A DNA stretch of 64,000 nucleotides from Undaria pinnatifida (GCA_012845835.1 JABAKD010000006.1:10825945-10889944); one strand, 5' to 3'; shown: positions 19,306-29,965, counted from the first letter of the stretch. A program made the numbers and translations. The notes: generated from the sequence alone by a model not told the origin.

Positions 19306-19683
19306 GGAAGATCCGAAAAACCAAATGAAATAAAAATTCGTCCGGTAAATACTACCCTTTCCCGCCTAAAAACGCACGATACGGAAGAAGGCGCACAAGT
19401 GAAAAGGTCAAATGTGCAAACTGAACTCACATGGTCGCGGGTATCCACTCAACTACAGCATAGAGTTCCCCCGTTCCCACAACTAACCAACTCGCGGCTA
19501 CAAACTACAGCGGTTGGGCTGCCTGCACCGTACGAACCGCACGGTAATCGTGAGTATAGACGAACGCGCCTGCTGTCTGGAGTGCTGCCAGAGTGACGAC
19601 CCGCGGGCATGCAGTGAAACAAGAGCAATCGAATCAAAACCCACAGTACAAATATCAACGATCGCCCCTCCTTCCCGAGTTAT

Positions 19684-21420
19684 TTGACAGGTTGTTGTTG
19701 TTGTTCTCACATTAACTCGCATAATCAAGTCCGTGGTCACAGGACAGGCTCCAGTCACTCTGGAGCTGACGAATACCCCAGGGAAAAACACACACAACCT
19801 AAGGTGGTACACGCATATATCACAGCTGACGCAATTCATGCCTCCACCAGAAACATATAAAATTGAAATCGGGAGTCAGTCTACGATGTGCCAGGTCCAG
19901 GCCGGTGCATACGTCTCACTACTCACGCCTGGAGAAACCAACTATTCCGATTGCCACCCAAGGAAGACTACCACGTATATATTACACGTAGTATCTATCA
20001 CTACGCATACGCACGACAGGCGTAAGTCAATTGGAGAAAAAGAGACAAAGAAAAGAAACGAGGTAAAGGAAAGGAAAGGAAAGAAAAGAGAAGAAAAACG
20101 AAACCAAACGAAAACGGCAAGTAAAAAGAAGAAAAAGACAGGAAAAACAAGAAAAGACAAGACAAGAAAGCAAGGAAAAAAGAAGAAGAGAAAAAAGAAA
20201 AAAGAAAAAGAAAAAGAAAAGAAAGTAAAATGTCATACTAGCAGCCCTAGAAACTGGCTAAGGATGGCATTGGGCTAACAGAGGGTATCGCGTCCATCAT
20301 CAATGGCAGGAGAGAACGCAACATGACGAAGAAGTCAGGGCGGTCTTATGCTATCTTGTGACGGCCATTAGAAGGCCCACAACTTTCAATACGATGATGG
20401 CCAAACCCAGACTTCAGTCTCTTGGGCATGACGCTCCCCCTTCCCCCCCTCCCCCCTTCCTCCCTTTCCTCCTCCTCCCTCCCCCCTCCCCCAGTCCCCT
20501 CCCCGCCCCCCCCCCCCTTCCCCCTCCCCCCGGCCGCTTAGAGATGCCAACGGTGGATATCGCTGCCGCAGCCTTTGCGCGTCGCTCTGCAGCTTTGCGC
20601 CTCTCCGTTTCATGCCAGTTCCGTATGAACAACTCGGTTCCCTCCTCTACTCTTCGAAACCATCTGCCAGCCTTCTGAGCAGCCTTTCGCCATTCTTCGA
20701 ATTTCATTCCAAAGACCGACATGTCTCCCTTCAGATGATCCATCCAGTCTTTCTCTTGCCCCCCTGAGTAGCCCTTACCCCCAACAAACTCCCCAAACAT
20801 CACCCTCTGTGGCAGACGCTCCTCCCCCATACGTGCCACGAATCCCGCAAACAAAATCCTCCGTTTGCGCACTATCGCCTCAACGCTCTCGGAATCTGTC
20901 TGGGCAAGCGCGTCGGCGTACGATAGGGTGTCGTCATCGCGCGTCCGTTTCCGCCATCCAAGGCATTGGAGGAGCATGGAGCGGTGAACCCGTCGTAGCC
21001 TGCCATAGTCAGGCTTCTTCGGGCTCCACGTCATGCAACCGTACAGCAGTGTCTCGACCACTTCAGATTTCAGCAACCGCACCTTCAACCGTAAGCGCAC
21101 ACCCGGGCGATCATAGATTTCCACCTTGTACCGCTGGAAGCACGCCCAGGCCCTCTGAAGACGCCGCGTTATTTCAATGATAAGGTCTCTGTCTGCGGTG
21201 ATAGCCCGGCCCAAGTATACAAACTGGATTGTTTGTTTGTATACCTGGCCGGCTGCATTGATCGTGAAGAACACCTTCCCCCCGCTTTTGGTTTCCAGGC
21301 ACATTATCTCTGTTTTTGCCTCGGATACTGTAAGCCCGAACGACGAGCACGCAGTCACGATCGCCGTCATCATCCTCTCCAGCCCTTCTGATGATCGCGA
21401 TACGATGCGCGCATCGTCCG
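19684..21420 (-). mobile_element. LINE, second copy, 5'-truncated
   Basis: Holds the RT C-terminal domain, a 3' untranslated region with an A/G-rich (+ strand) tract at 20030-20235, and a 3' terminus with (CAA)n tail (TTGTTGTTGTTGTTC on the + strand at about 19692-19706). Its 5' limit falls inside the RT catalytic box: similarity to the first copy begins at ADD and not at the Tyr before it. It is the best reference in the window for the LINE 3' end. Confidence 0.85.
20414..21420 (-). pseudogene. LINE reverse transcriptase C-terminal region, uninterrupted frame
   Basis: A single open frame of more than 319 codons from within the catalytic box to TGA/TAG near 20414. Upstream of the first Met (21371-21373) the same frame reads ADDARIVSRSSEGLER, i.e. 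the YxDD box without its Tyr. The blocks FGLTVSEAKTEIMC, FVYLGRAITADR, RLKVRLLKSEVVETLLYGC and LSYADAL are present. The C-terminal part (RRILFAGFVARMGEE, MFGEFVGG, FEEWRKAAQKAGRWF) ends in an A/G-rich low-complexity tail. It lacks the endonuclease and RT fingers, so it is inactive, yet it has no visible stop or frameshift, unlike the first copy. Confidence 0.85.
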
Positions 21421-22640
21421 CGGGTTGCAGCGCAGCTACGACACCCGTGCCTGAGCATTGAAATTTGCGGCGGGTCGTTCCCCATTAAGGGTATACAACT
21501 CTTCTACAAACTCTACAAAAATCAGTGACGTACGTAACATGTTGTACTACTGCCTCATCAAAATAACCCTGACAAAAAAAACGATCGCTCCTCTCATGAT
21601 GATGTGCGTGCCGGTCGTGGGTCTCCGTGTGCCATCCTCCTGCTGTGGTTTTCCGTGGCCGCCTCACCGCCTTAGCCCACTCGGTCCGCTCCTTCGCACT
21701 TGCTGTCGTCCACACTCAATTCCAATCGGTTCCCCTTCTCCCCCGTCGAAAAAAAAAAAAAATGCTCCACGCAGCTTGCGGTGCTGATCTGAAAAACAAA
21801 AATTCTCGTTCAGGGAGAGTTCAATCCGTCTCTTCCCCGCCCGTCGACGGTCAGTCGCCCTCCTCCTTCGTCGTCGAATCCAGCCTCCTGCCGCCGCAGT
21901 TCCCTCCACGCAACCCGAGACTGTGCCGTAGCGTGGCTCGTGGTGGCGCCTGCCTCCGCGCACGAGCATCCCGGTTAAGCATTGCTGCTCCGCCGCTGCT
22001 GCCTAAAAAGACGCGCGAATCGTAGGTGACCATGCCTAACGCACCACGTACGACCCAACTCTACCACCACGCCTAAGCCTCGCGGCCACACGCAGCAGCA
22101 AGAAGGTATCACTCCTTGAGGGTGACTCCGGCCTTACACCCGCCAGAAAGACCCCCCCCACTCGCTACAAGCCTGCTAGGACATGCTTCGCAGCATGCCT
22201 TACCGAGGCGGCAAGGGGGACGAAGGTCATGGGCACACGGCTGGCGGCCGTGCGACGTGTCGCGGAATGTGCAGATAACCCCATATGTGCTACCTCCACA
22301 ACCAACCTTCCGAAGTGGAGTGCTTACGGCAAATAAAAACGAACTAAATGCCGTGCCACTTAAGATCCCTCGCTCGCAAGACACGGCGAGGGTGCCTACA
22401 GCTGTGCTTCCGCCATAGGGCTTATAGCTGCTGCTGTAAACCCCCCTGTCCGCTGTGTGTACGGTGGGGGTGTCCTTGGGACGCTTCAACCGTGGACATA
22501 AGCTGCTGCTACTCCCTGGCTACGGTCATGCTCCACCGTAGGGTTTTTCCTCGCCACGCACTACTCGTACAGTAGTACTCAGGAGCAAATTATCATAACC
22601 ATTCATAATGTCTCCAGCGCGCACGCTAGCAAAGACGAAA
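21421..22640. other. Unassigned stretch upstream of the second LINE
   Basis: GC-richer than its surroundings, with overlapping open frames on both strands (for example 21627-22025 + and 22109-22489 -), none recognisable. It is not LINE RT sequence. Confidence 0.3.
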
Positions 22641-22641
22641 T

Positions 22642-22718
22642 ATGAAGTCGGTGAGATTTGAACCCACGACCCATCGTTTGTTGGCACTACCCAGTGCACC
22701 ACTTAGTCACGTGACTGC
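22642..22718 (-). tRNA. tRNA-like sequence, degenerate (box A and box B present)
   Basis: The minus strand reads TGACTAAGTGG (box A, one mismatch) and, 30 bases on, GTGGG-TTCAAAT-CTCAC, a fully paired 5-bp T-arm with a 7-nt loop and good box B. The possible acceptor stem (GCAGTCA with CGACTTC) pairs at only 5 of 7 positions and no convincing anticodon arm forms. More likely a tRNA-derived SINE head or tRNA pseudogene than a working tRNA. Confidence 0.35.
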
Positions 22719-23074
22719 TGTAGAGCAAGTTTGACCAGTCCAAAAATATCGACCCCCGTCAGAAATCAACTCGCCTATCAGGCTGCTCTCCCTGCTCCCT
22801 CTGCCACCATTGGAGAATCCCGACGATGGCGGTACAGCATATCGCCCCGCCATACCAGCGGTGGCTCTCTCCTACCCCCGACCGGACTCCGCCTTGCGCC
22901 TTGCTGCTCGTCTCCGCTGGTCTCCAAGAAGGCTGGCTCCAAAACGCGGCCCATCCTTCCCCACCAAGCTTATTCGAGAGCATGACCTTGTTCCAATACT
23001 GCTGACCCTTAGATACCCCATGGCATGAGGCTAAACCGAATCGGTTTTAGCTCTAAAGTGCTCGTTAGCTCCAA
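22719..23074. other. Unassigned stretch
   Basis: Pyrimidine-rich, with unremarkable open frames on both strands. Could be the body of an element headed by the tRNA-like sequence before it, but there is no second copy to test this. Confidence 0.25.
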
Positions 23075-23275
23075 GCGGGGTAGGTTTCAAGTCATTGTAT
23101 TACGTCTCCCCACACAGGGTAGAGGCAAGCCGAGAAGAGCGAGCTCGTGCGTCGTGCTCACTGCAGTCTACCATCAACAACGTCAGCCAATTGCTAGGAA
23201 ACCCATAATAGACCAATAGCCCGAGCTGGCACGAAACTGATATTATACAAAACTGTCAGACTGAAATCCCAAAAC
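23075..23275 (+). repeat. Dispersed repeat, copy 2 (partner at 17120-17325)
   Basis: Same word order as at 17.1 kb: AAGTCATTGTATTACGTCTC, CACACAGGGTAGAGGCAA, GAGCTCGTGCGTCGTGCTC and CAGTCTACCATCAACAAC. Confidence 0.65.
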
Positions 23276-23919
23276 AACAAACTGTTCATGGTACGTAGGG
23301 CTGCACCCACCCGTGTTTTGGGGGAAATACAACTTGGAAATAGTCTGCGATCCTTTTCTCAGTGGAAAGGGTCAAGATAGAACTCCTGTTACGCCATCAG
23401 TGCAGTAGCACAAGGCCCATCCCTTTTGGAACGGCATAGGGATTACATGACGCATATATCTGACATTACAGCATCAGGTACATGAATCAACGCGGGCTGC
23501 TGTTTCTTAAAAACAAAGAAGGGGACGAGGACTTTTAGTGTCAAGACTAGTTGCGGGACACGATCGGAGCTCACATTAACGTATGCTACATGCTTCCACT
23601 ATGATCAGAACGTCCTTCTCGTTTTTTTATCTCTGTACATGGGGCGCCAACAGGGTTAGCGGCGGACTAAAATCGTGCGCGTCTTCAGGCAATTATTATT
23701 AAGGCAAACTATGGCGAAACTCAAAATTTTAAAAAAAAACGTCTTGACTTCTAAACATCCGCCAAAAACTTGGAAATTTAAACTTTTTGGCTTTCTTGGT
23801 TTTCGTCTCTGCCAATAATCCCAACTTTACAACAAAACGGGTCGGTGCTCCAATACAAATTTCCAACAAAAAAAACAGAAATTGGATGTTTTAGGAAAAA
23901 ATAAATACGGCTTCGATAA
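23276..23919. other. Unassigned stretch with an exon-like fragment
   Basis: The words AAGATAGAACTCCTG and GCGCCATC-like TACGCCATC (23373-23398) are shared with the candidate exon at 16623-16847, in the same minus orientation, but without an open frame. The rest shows only A-rich runs. Confidence 0.3.
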
Positions 23920-24110
23920 GGATGACCCTTACAGTCTTTGTCGCCGTCCCTAAACCTTTCTTGAGTGCAGTCGTCGAACAATACGCTCCACGGTCCATCG
24001 GGGTGCCGCCTGTCCTCCATCGAACTCGCGCGGTTGTTGATCGTCCCCCAGTACCTGTTTCCGTCGTCGAACAACACCAGAACACGTGCTCCAAAGGCAG
24101 CTTTAAAATG
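23920..24110 (-). CDS. Tudor-like domain fragment
   Basis: Inside an open frame at 23778-24200 the residues RVLVLFDDGNRYWGTI and, after a short charged linker, PWSVLFDDCTQERFRDGD show the paired VxVxFDDGxWYxGxI...WxVxFDDG pattern of Tudor/Agenet-type domains, which bind methylated histone tails or arginines. Downstream residues of the frame are A/T-rich noncoding sequence, so only about 60 residues are credible. No clear splice junction was seen. It could be an exon of a chromatin gene or a captured, decaying fragment. Confidence 0.4.
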
Positions 24111-24200
24111 TTCCCCTTTTCTAGGCAGGCTTTGGGCAACGGGCGAAACCATTGACGAGAACAGGGGTAGGGGGCAAGCGCGTGGGGCACTGGCGCGCAT

Positions 24201-25051
24201 TAATCTCAGATGGTACGGGCTTTCTTGCGTTTTATTTAATTTTCATTACTTTCACTTTTCATCTTAAGGCCAGTCGTGGTGACAGATGTCGTCTCTTTTT
24301 CCTCCACGGTACGCGAGGATTCAGGATTTCCACGCCTCCATATATATGTAGCTACCCGACCAGAAAACGACACAAAACACAGCAAGACAGGGATTGCAAA
24401 GCTACTGGGAGATACTCATTCGGAATTTTCGCGGAGCCTGCTACAAAACGACACGAAAAACCGCAAGCACACGAAGTCCGAAGCTACGAGGAGACACGCA
24501 CTCGCGGTTACACGGGACGATGTCACAACGTGGACGAACCGTGAAGTTAACGCCTTGCCCACTTAAGGCTACGGCAGCGGAGGTGCCCCCATTCTTACGA
24601 CAAATACAGGCCGCTCATTCAAGTGGCTCCTTTTTTCGCTCAACAACGAGTTAATACGCACATTGTTCATGCAATGTCACATATTATTCCACGTCGGTTG
24701 TGCATATGGCACAATCGAAAACGCACATTAGCTTCTTAACCCCTTCGGGACCTCAGAGGGAAAAAATGACCGTTAATAACAACAAATGACGATTACAGAA
24801 CCAGCCACTCGAAGCTACACGGGCTTTTAGCTGAGGGGGTGATAATGTGTATGGCTCCAAAACTGGAAACCCGTTTTGGGAGATGAACTACTTGGAATTA
24901 GTATAGGGAGGGGTTTGGGGTATCTAACGGGACTCCAACGCAAGGAGTTGTACGAGCCACGCGTAGCATAAACTATCGTGTGTTGTGCACTCATGCTATG
25001 ATCATGACCGTATTCCTTACTTTTTATCATTATCAATGGGCCCCAAAAGAG
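24201..25051. other. Unassigned stretch
   Basis: Contains a GAACTACTTGGAATTAGTAT word (24885-24904) that recurs in variants at 30429, 37046, 42346, 42398 and 46950, so at least part is dispersed repeat. The rest is unrecognised. Confidence 0.35.
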
Positions 25052-25915
25052 TTAAGATGTCGGGCAGCCACCCTTGTGAGCCCTAAAACAAGTTACCCCC
25101 CTTCCACAAACTTGGTTCTTGACGACGTCACAGCACAGACTAAATTTGAAATCGACACCACGCCCTGACCTTTTCGCGTTGTCCTTGATGGTGGCCTGAT
25201 CGCCGTTGCTGCCGCCGCTCGCGCCGTCGTCACTGCTCCGATCATCGAGACAAGACACCGCCCTGCTCGAGCCCCTGCCTTCGCCGCCGCTAGCGGAGGC
25301 GGTGCTAGCGCGGAGGCGACTTTCACTTTCAGATGCGCCGTCGCTGTCACTGACAGCGCCCTCTACCGCCATGCTTCCAGTTATAGGAACTGTCTCACAT
25401 ATAACGTTTTTGACCTTAGGGCTGCTGCCGCTGCTGCCGTAACCTTTTGCGCCTTTTACTCCCCCGCTGGCGTATCTTTCAACCGCTGTGGGGCTGTCGC
25501 CGCCGGTAACATTGCCATTATGGCTTTCCCCGTAGCTTCTAGCGTCCTTCCCATCGTCGGTGCAGCGCCTATCGCCGCTATCGCGAGGGGTGGAAACGTC
25601 GCGAATGCTTTCAAGCCACGAGCCTGATTTGCTACAGATCCCACTCTCGTAAACCGCCCGCCATGCGTTCCCGATGGTTCTGTCTTGAGCACCGAAATCG
25701 AACCCACCGTGTGTTACGCGAGAGGAATTTCTTATGCAGAAGCCTCGATACGACGAGCTTTCCTTTGGAGGAGGCTGGCGCAATATCACGACGTCACATG
25801 GCGAACACCCGAATAGGGAAGCCAGGGGGGCGCACGGCGGGTGATAGAGGTCGTTCGTTAAGCCGGTGCGATGAGCGACGGAGGTGGGGGCATCGAAAAG
25901 CTGCAGGGTAGGCAC
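25052..25915 (-). CDS. Hypothetical protein with C-terminal CCCH zinc finger
   Basis: Open frame of 287 codons, among the longest non-repetitive frames in the window. The middle (about residues 100-235) is rich in Ser, Gly, Asp and Ala and likely disordered. The C-terminus holds CCDVVKNQVCGRGVTCFRAH, which fits C-x7-C-x5-C-x3-H of CCCH zinc fingers (about residues 261-279); these usually bind RNA. The protein ends eight residues later. CCCH proteins of this type often carry more than one finger, so this may be a terminal exon or a fragment. The start at 25913-25915 is simply the first Met. No homologue could be checked, and the frame could partly reflect GC-rich composition. Confidence 0.4.
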   Translation of the reverse strand: MPTLQLFDAPTSVAHRTGLTNDLYHPPCAPLASLFGCSPCDVVILRQPPPKESSSYRGFCIRNSSRVTHGGFDFGAQDRTIGNAWRAVYESGICSKSGSWLESIRDVSTPRDSGDRRCTDDGKDARSYGESHNGNVTGGDSPTAVERYASGGVKGAKGYGSSGSSPKVKNVICETVPITGSMAVEGAVSDSDGASESESRLRASTASASGGEGRGSSRAVSCLDDRSSDDGASGGSNGDQATIKDNAKRSGRGVDFKFSLCCDVVKNQVCGRGVTCFRAHKGGCPTS

Positions 25916-26013
25916 ATACTAAAGCGTTCTGAGAGTTTCAAACCAAGGCTACGGTAATTTTGTCACTTTCAAGGCTCACGCTCGTGATAGCTACCCTAAT
26001 GGATAGCAATAGG
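25916..26013. other. Spacer before telomere-like repeat
   Basis: No feature recognised. Confidence 0.3.
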
Positions 26014-26050
26014 GTTAGGCTTGGGTTAGGGTTAGGGTTAGGGCTAGGTT
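26010..26050 (+). repeat. Interstitial telomere-like TTAGGG repeats
   Basis: GGGTTAGGCTTGGG, then three perfect TTAGGG units and a GGGCTAGG variant. Too short for a chromosome end; sequence continues on both sides. Confidence 0.8.
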
Positions 26051-26690
26051 CTCTGATTTTCGGCTTCACGATGCACCCCACCGACACGAATCTAATCGGT
26101 TCTGCTACACCAAAACAGGGTTTTCGGTCCGCGCTTTAGTGAGGTAGCGAGGCACAGAGCCACACGCGTGCGTGGCCCATACTCACTATTAATAGTGAAT
26201 GGGGATAATCCCTAACGTGGGAGGTATTTATGCTAGAAGTAGGAACGATGCTCCGTCTCGAAACGGGTGAGTGGTCAATGGTCAAATGACTAAGCCGAGC
26301 AACAATTGAGTACACCCCCTGCTCCCCCCCTTCCGTAGCCTTGTCCTTCACTCGTTTCAAAAATTTCCGAAGCAGCAATTAAAAAAAAAAACATTTCTCG
26401 ATGCAATGAAATCTGTACCGGCACTTCGGAGGAGCGCTTGCTGCGACAGGGGCGCAGAAGCAGTTTTAAGCCAAAAAATGTCCGACTGGCGGGGGTTTCA
26501 CAACTGAAGCACCACCCAAAAACAGGCGAATCCCGTTTACGTTCGCAGGTGGTTTTCGCTGCATACACAAAACATGGGATTGATCAACGCTGTACCATGT
26601 TTTCATATGGTTCAATACACACATAGGACATGGGAGTACTGTATCATATTTTCATATTTTTCAATACATACATACGGCATGGGATTGATC
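26051..26690. other. Unassigned stretch
   Basis: Two related words, TACACACAWRRCATGGGA-like at about 26560-26690 (ACATGGGATTGATCA, CATGGGAGTACTGTA, CATGGGATTGATCATC), form a small imperfect tandem repeat of about 55 bp. Otherwise unrecognised. Confidence 0.35.
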
Positions 26691-26692
26691 AT

Positions 26693-26818
26693 CAGGTTTA
26701 ACGTCCCGCCCTTTTCGAAATTAAGTTTTGTGTGAGGGATGGAGCTCCTCAAGTGAGAGGCCTCAGAAAGAACGTAAGGCCACCCTTACCACAGCACCCA
26801 TCGAGTATGCCAGTACTG
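26693..26818 (-). mobile_element. MITE-A left part, inverted
   Basis: GGATGGAGCTCCTCAAGTGA then GAGGCCTCAGAAAG: the reverse complement of the family block around the GAGCTC word. The other half is missing. Confidence 0.4.
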
Positions 26819-26914
26819 CAGGGGTGCAAGAAGTCGGTGATCTCCAACTTCGAGGGAGACGATTCAAGAAGACCTACCTGCTGCTACGAGAAGGATCTTG
26901 TTTTAGATCTACGA

Positions 26915-28230
26915 CATTAGTATACATTTATGCGACCTAAAGCGGTTGGAATCCCCCCCCCCCCCGTCTTCGTCTTGTTCTCTCCCGCCGCCCCACATAA
27001 AACCAAAATCTTCCAGAGTAATTAACACTACCAGACGGGTGATATAATACCATTACCTTTCTAGCCGTCCATACCGTAACTCCGATTATCCCCCCCCTCC
27101 AGTCCTTCCCCGTTACCTGCAGCATCGCCTAGACCTAGCACCACGCGTATAGGAAGTTCCTACCAGGTATACATATATGAGACCTAAAGCGGTTGGAATT
27201 CCCCTTGGCCGCCCCCCCCCCCCCTTCGAACATTCCGCCCTCCCCTCACCTGTTGTACGACTTACAGGATATACTTGGTAAACTGATGCATTCCTTCCAC
27301 AACCGTCAAGTTTGTCCCAGTGTTCTCTCCCGCCGCCCCACATATAACCAAAATCTGCCAGAGTAATAAACACTACCAGACAGGTGATATAATACCATTA
27401 CCTTTCTAGCCATTCATACCTCGTACCTCCAATCCCCCCCCCCACCCCCCTTCCTTCCCCGCTACCTGCAGCATCGCCTAGACCTAGCACCACGCGTATA
27501 GGAAGTTCCTACCAGGTATACATATATGACCCCTAAAGCGGTTGGAATTCCCCCTTCCTCCCCCTCCCCCCTTCGAACATTCCGCCCTCCCCTCACCGGT
27601 TGTACGACTTACAGGATATGCTTAGTAAACTGATGCATTCCTTCCACAACCGTCAGATTCGTCCCCGTGTTCTCTCCCGCCACCCCACATATAACCAAAA
27701 TTTGCCAGAGAAATAAACACTACCAGACAGGTGATATCATACCATTACCTTTCTAGCCATCCATACCTCGTACCTCCAATCCCCCCCCCCCACCCCCCCA
27801 CCTTCCCCGCTACCTGCAGCATCGCCTAGACCTAGCACCACGCGTATAGGAAGTTCCTACCAGGTATACGTATATGAGACCTAAAGCGGTTGGAATTCGC
27901 CCTTCCTCCCCCCCCCCCTTCGAATATTCCGCCCTCCCCTCACCGGTGGTGCGACTTACAGCATATACTTGGTAAACTGATGCACTCCTTGAACAACCGT
28001 CAGATTTGTCCCCGTTAAAGGGTTTATAGTTTCCGCGCACAGATTAAATCCCCCCCCCCCCCCCCCCCACTCCTCTTTTTCGCCCCCGGCCCCCCGGTTG
28101 TTATTTTTTTTAACTCCGCCCTCACCTCAACGGTTATACGACTTACAGGATATCGTTGATAAACTGGTGCATTTCCTTCTACAGCTGTCAGATTTCGTCC
28201 CCCTCGAAAACGGGTTTCATAGTTTCCGCG
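26915..28230 (+). repeat. 349-bp tandem array
   Basis: GACCTAAAGCGGTTGGAATT recurs with starts near 26935, 27182, 27530 and 27879. The middle spacings are 348-349 bp; the first unit lacks the middle third. Each full unit holds a C-rich run, GTACGACTTACAGGATAT, a CCCCACATATAACC block, a second C-rich run and CCTAGCACCACGCGTATAGG. A fourth, truncated unit runs to about 28030 and a diverged partial unit to 28230. C-run length is the main difference between units. Confidence 0.9.
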
Positions 28231-28619
28231 CATAGATGGGTTAACATCACCCTGCTGACCTACACTGTAACTCCAAGGGGAGTCGCCGACCTATATCCTC
28301 AATGAAGACAAACACCCAGTAATACGCGCGATCGGAGTATCACACACAGCTTGCAAAGTTGAGTTTCGACGAAATATTCGGTGTCACAGCTGGAGTGTAC
28401 TTTAATTTTTAAATACTATATATGTCACTGGGGCGTAAACCTGCCGGATTTATGACGGCGATCCTCCACAGCATTGATATTTTGCATGTACTTCCATGGA
28501 CGCTTCCAAAATGTAAGTTGATAGAAGTTTCCATGGATGTATGCAAAATGTCACTACAAGCAGATCAGTAGGATAATTGGTATTTTCTTCAAGCACAACA
28601 CGCAGGCTGGCATGCTCAC
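28231..28619. other. Unassigned stretch
   Basis: A CCATGGAHGYWTSCAAAATG-type word occurs twice (28493-28513, 28530-28550), giving a short duplication. If the exon at 28620 is real, this region would be its intron. Confidence 0.3.
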
Positions 28620-28777
28620 CGCGTACTCGGCAATGTATCCAAGGCCTACAAGCGCGTTTCTTGACTCCTCCGTCATGAGAGTCTCCAGGGATGCGGCTAG
28701 ATCCTTGTCGCTCTGCAAGCACTCCAGGAGACCCGTGAATTCCTTCAGGGTGTCCCGCACACGACCGAACCCTTTAC
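28620..28777 (-). CDS. Candidate 158-bp internal exon, family unknown
   Basis: On the minus strand a pyrimidine-rich run (TTTTTTGTCTCGTC...CCCACTGCAG) ends at 28778. An open segment follows, closed at 28620 by TACGCG followed by GTGAGC, a strong donor. The exon starts in phase 1 (two bases complete a Gly codon) and ends in phase 0, encoding 52 residues beginning KGFGRVRDTLKEF and ending GLGYIAEYA. It is amphipathic, rich in Leu, Glu, Asp and Lys, with balanced amino-acid use unlike the surrounding repeats. I do not recognise the family. The upstream open frame runs into a MITE-A end, supporting intron upstream of 28778. Confidence 0.4.
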
Positions 28778-28865
28778 CTGCAGTGGGACGGCGACGAGAC
28801 AAAAAACGCTGACTACGACATGCTGCATTCAACACTGCGCGAGCTACGACAAGGACAGCACAGAC

Positions 28866-28950
28866 ACATCCTATGATGGCGGTGGAAATATATGGCCAAC
28901 TCATGTGTGCCTGGCGGGGCCCCTCAACTGAGGGCATTCCCTGCATTGTT
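28866..28950 (-). mobile_element. MITE-A right-end fragment, inverted
   Basis: GACACATCCTATGATGGCGG, then TATGGCCAACTCATGTGTGCC and GGGGCCCCTCAACTGAGGG are the reverse complement of the family right end. It directly precedes a + strand copy. Confidence 0.5.
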
Positions 28951-28971
28951 GGGTGTCGCGCAGCCCGGCGC

Positions 28972-29228
28972 GAGACATGCTATGGTAGAGGTGCACAGTT
29001 TTTTATTTCTGAGGCTCCTCGCTTGAGGAACCAGCCATATATCTCAACCAAAACTGATTTTTGAGGCAACTGAAAGTGCAACCCGATTCACAAACCCATG
29101 GCCTAGGTAAAACAAAAAATATGTTGCAAAATAAGACTGGCCTATTTCCGACGATTTTGGGATAAGGAGCCCCGTCATTCAGAAAATATTTCAGACAAAA
29201 CATGCTACCTCTATCGTAGCAGGCGTCA
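28972..29228 (+). mobile_element. MITE-A copy
   Basis: Left GAGACATGCTATGGTAGAGG, GAGGCTCCTCGCTTGAGGAA, centre CACAAACCCATGGCCTAGGT, right CATGCTACCTCTATCGTAGC. Confidence 0.7.
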
Positions 29229-29734
29229 TACCTAAGGGTGCAGGCACTACCACAACATGGCGCAATCTACAAGACGTAAGCTACGATGGGAGCCCGAATG
29301 CACTATCGGTCCACATTATTTGCGGTTGACGGGGCTGCTCAAATAAAGTATGTAGGGGGGGGGGGGGGTAACGTAGTTCAATACTTGAATATGGGACAAT
29401 TGCCTTTTCGGGGTTGGATTTGTTTTTTCGGGATTCCGGGAGACGAAATGAGGATCTGCCAAACACCTGCATTTTTTTTTCCCCGCGGGTTTCCTACTTT
29501 CTGGGGATGTTTGATGAGTAGTCGACACCGAAGCGGATTGTGCACAATGCCGGATTGCAAAAGCAATAACAAAATTATCGGCTTGCTGTTTGTATTAGAC
29601 AATTGCACTCGTTTTACGCACAGGGCACGGTTCATGGGCTGCGCCTCTATTGTTTTCCACAGTCAGGTCTTGGGCGAGGTTTATGAAACTCTTTCATTGG
29701 GGAGCGCAAGAAAATCAGGACTTTTGGACGGTCA
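29229..29734. other. Unassigned stretch
   Basis: Contains a G-homopolymer run (29356-29368) and a + strand open frame of 205 codons (29286-29903) that reads into the GGGTCG repeats and shows no domain. Confidence 0.3.
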
Positions 29735-29965
29735 CGACACGACCCACGGGTCGGATCGGGACGGTTTCAAAATCTCGCGGGTCGAGTCGGGTCGGGTCAT
29801 CAGTTGTTCCAAATCTCACGGATCGGGTCGGGCCAGTTGGTTCACGTCAGCAGGTATTCAAAATCCCACGGGTCTGGTTGGGTCGCGTCAGGAGGTTTTC
29901 TAACGTCACGAGTCGGGTCGGGGCACTCTGACCCGACTCGACCCGTGAGACGCAACCCGATCCAT
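29735..29965 (+). repeat. GGGTCGGGTC-type low-complexity tract
   Basis: Irregular repetition of (C/A)GGGTCGGGTC and ATCTCACGGGTCGGGTC words at spacing of roughly 40-55 bp. The tract ends in the reverse complement (ACCCGACTCGACCCGTGAG, 29931-29949), forming a small inverted repeat with 29909-29920. Confidence 0.7.

Noticed and set aside
22642-22718. Functional tRNA gene on the minus strand
   Set aside because: The T-arm is good but the acceptor stem is imperfect and no anticodon arm forms; retained only as tRNA-like.
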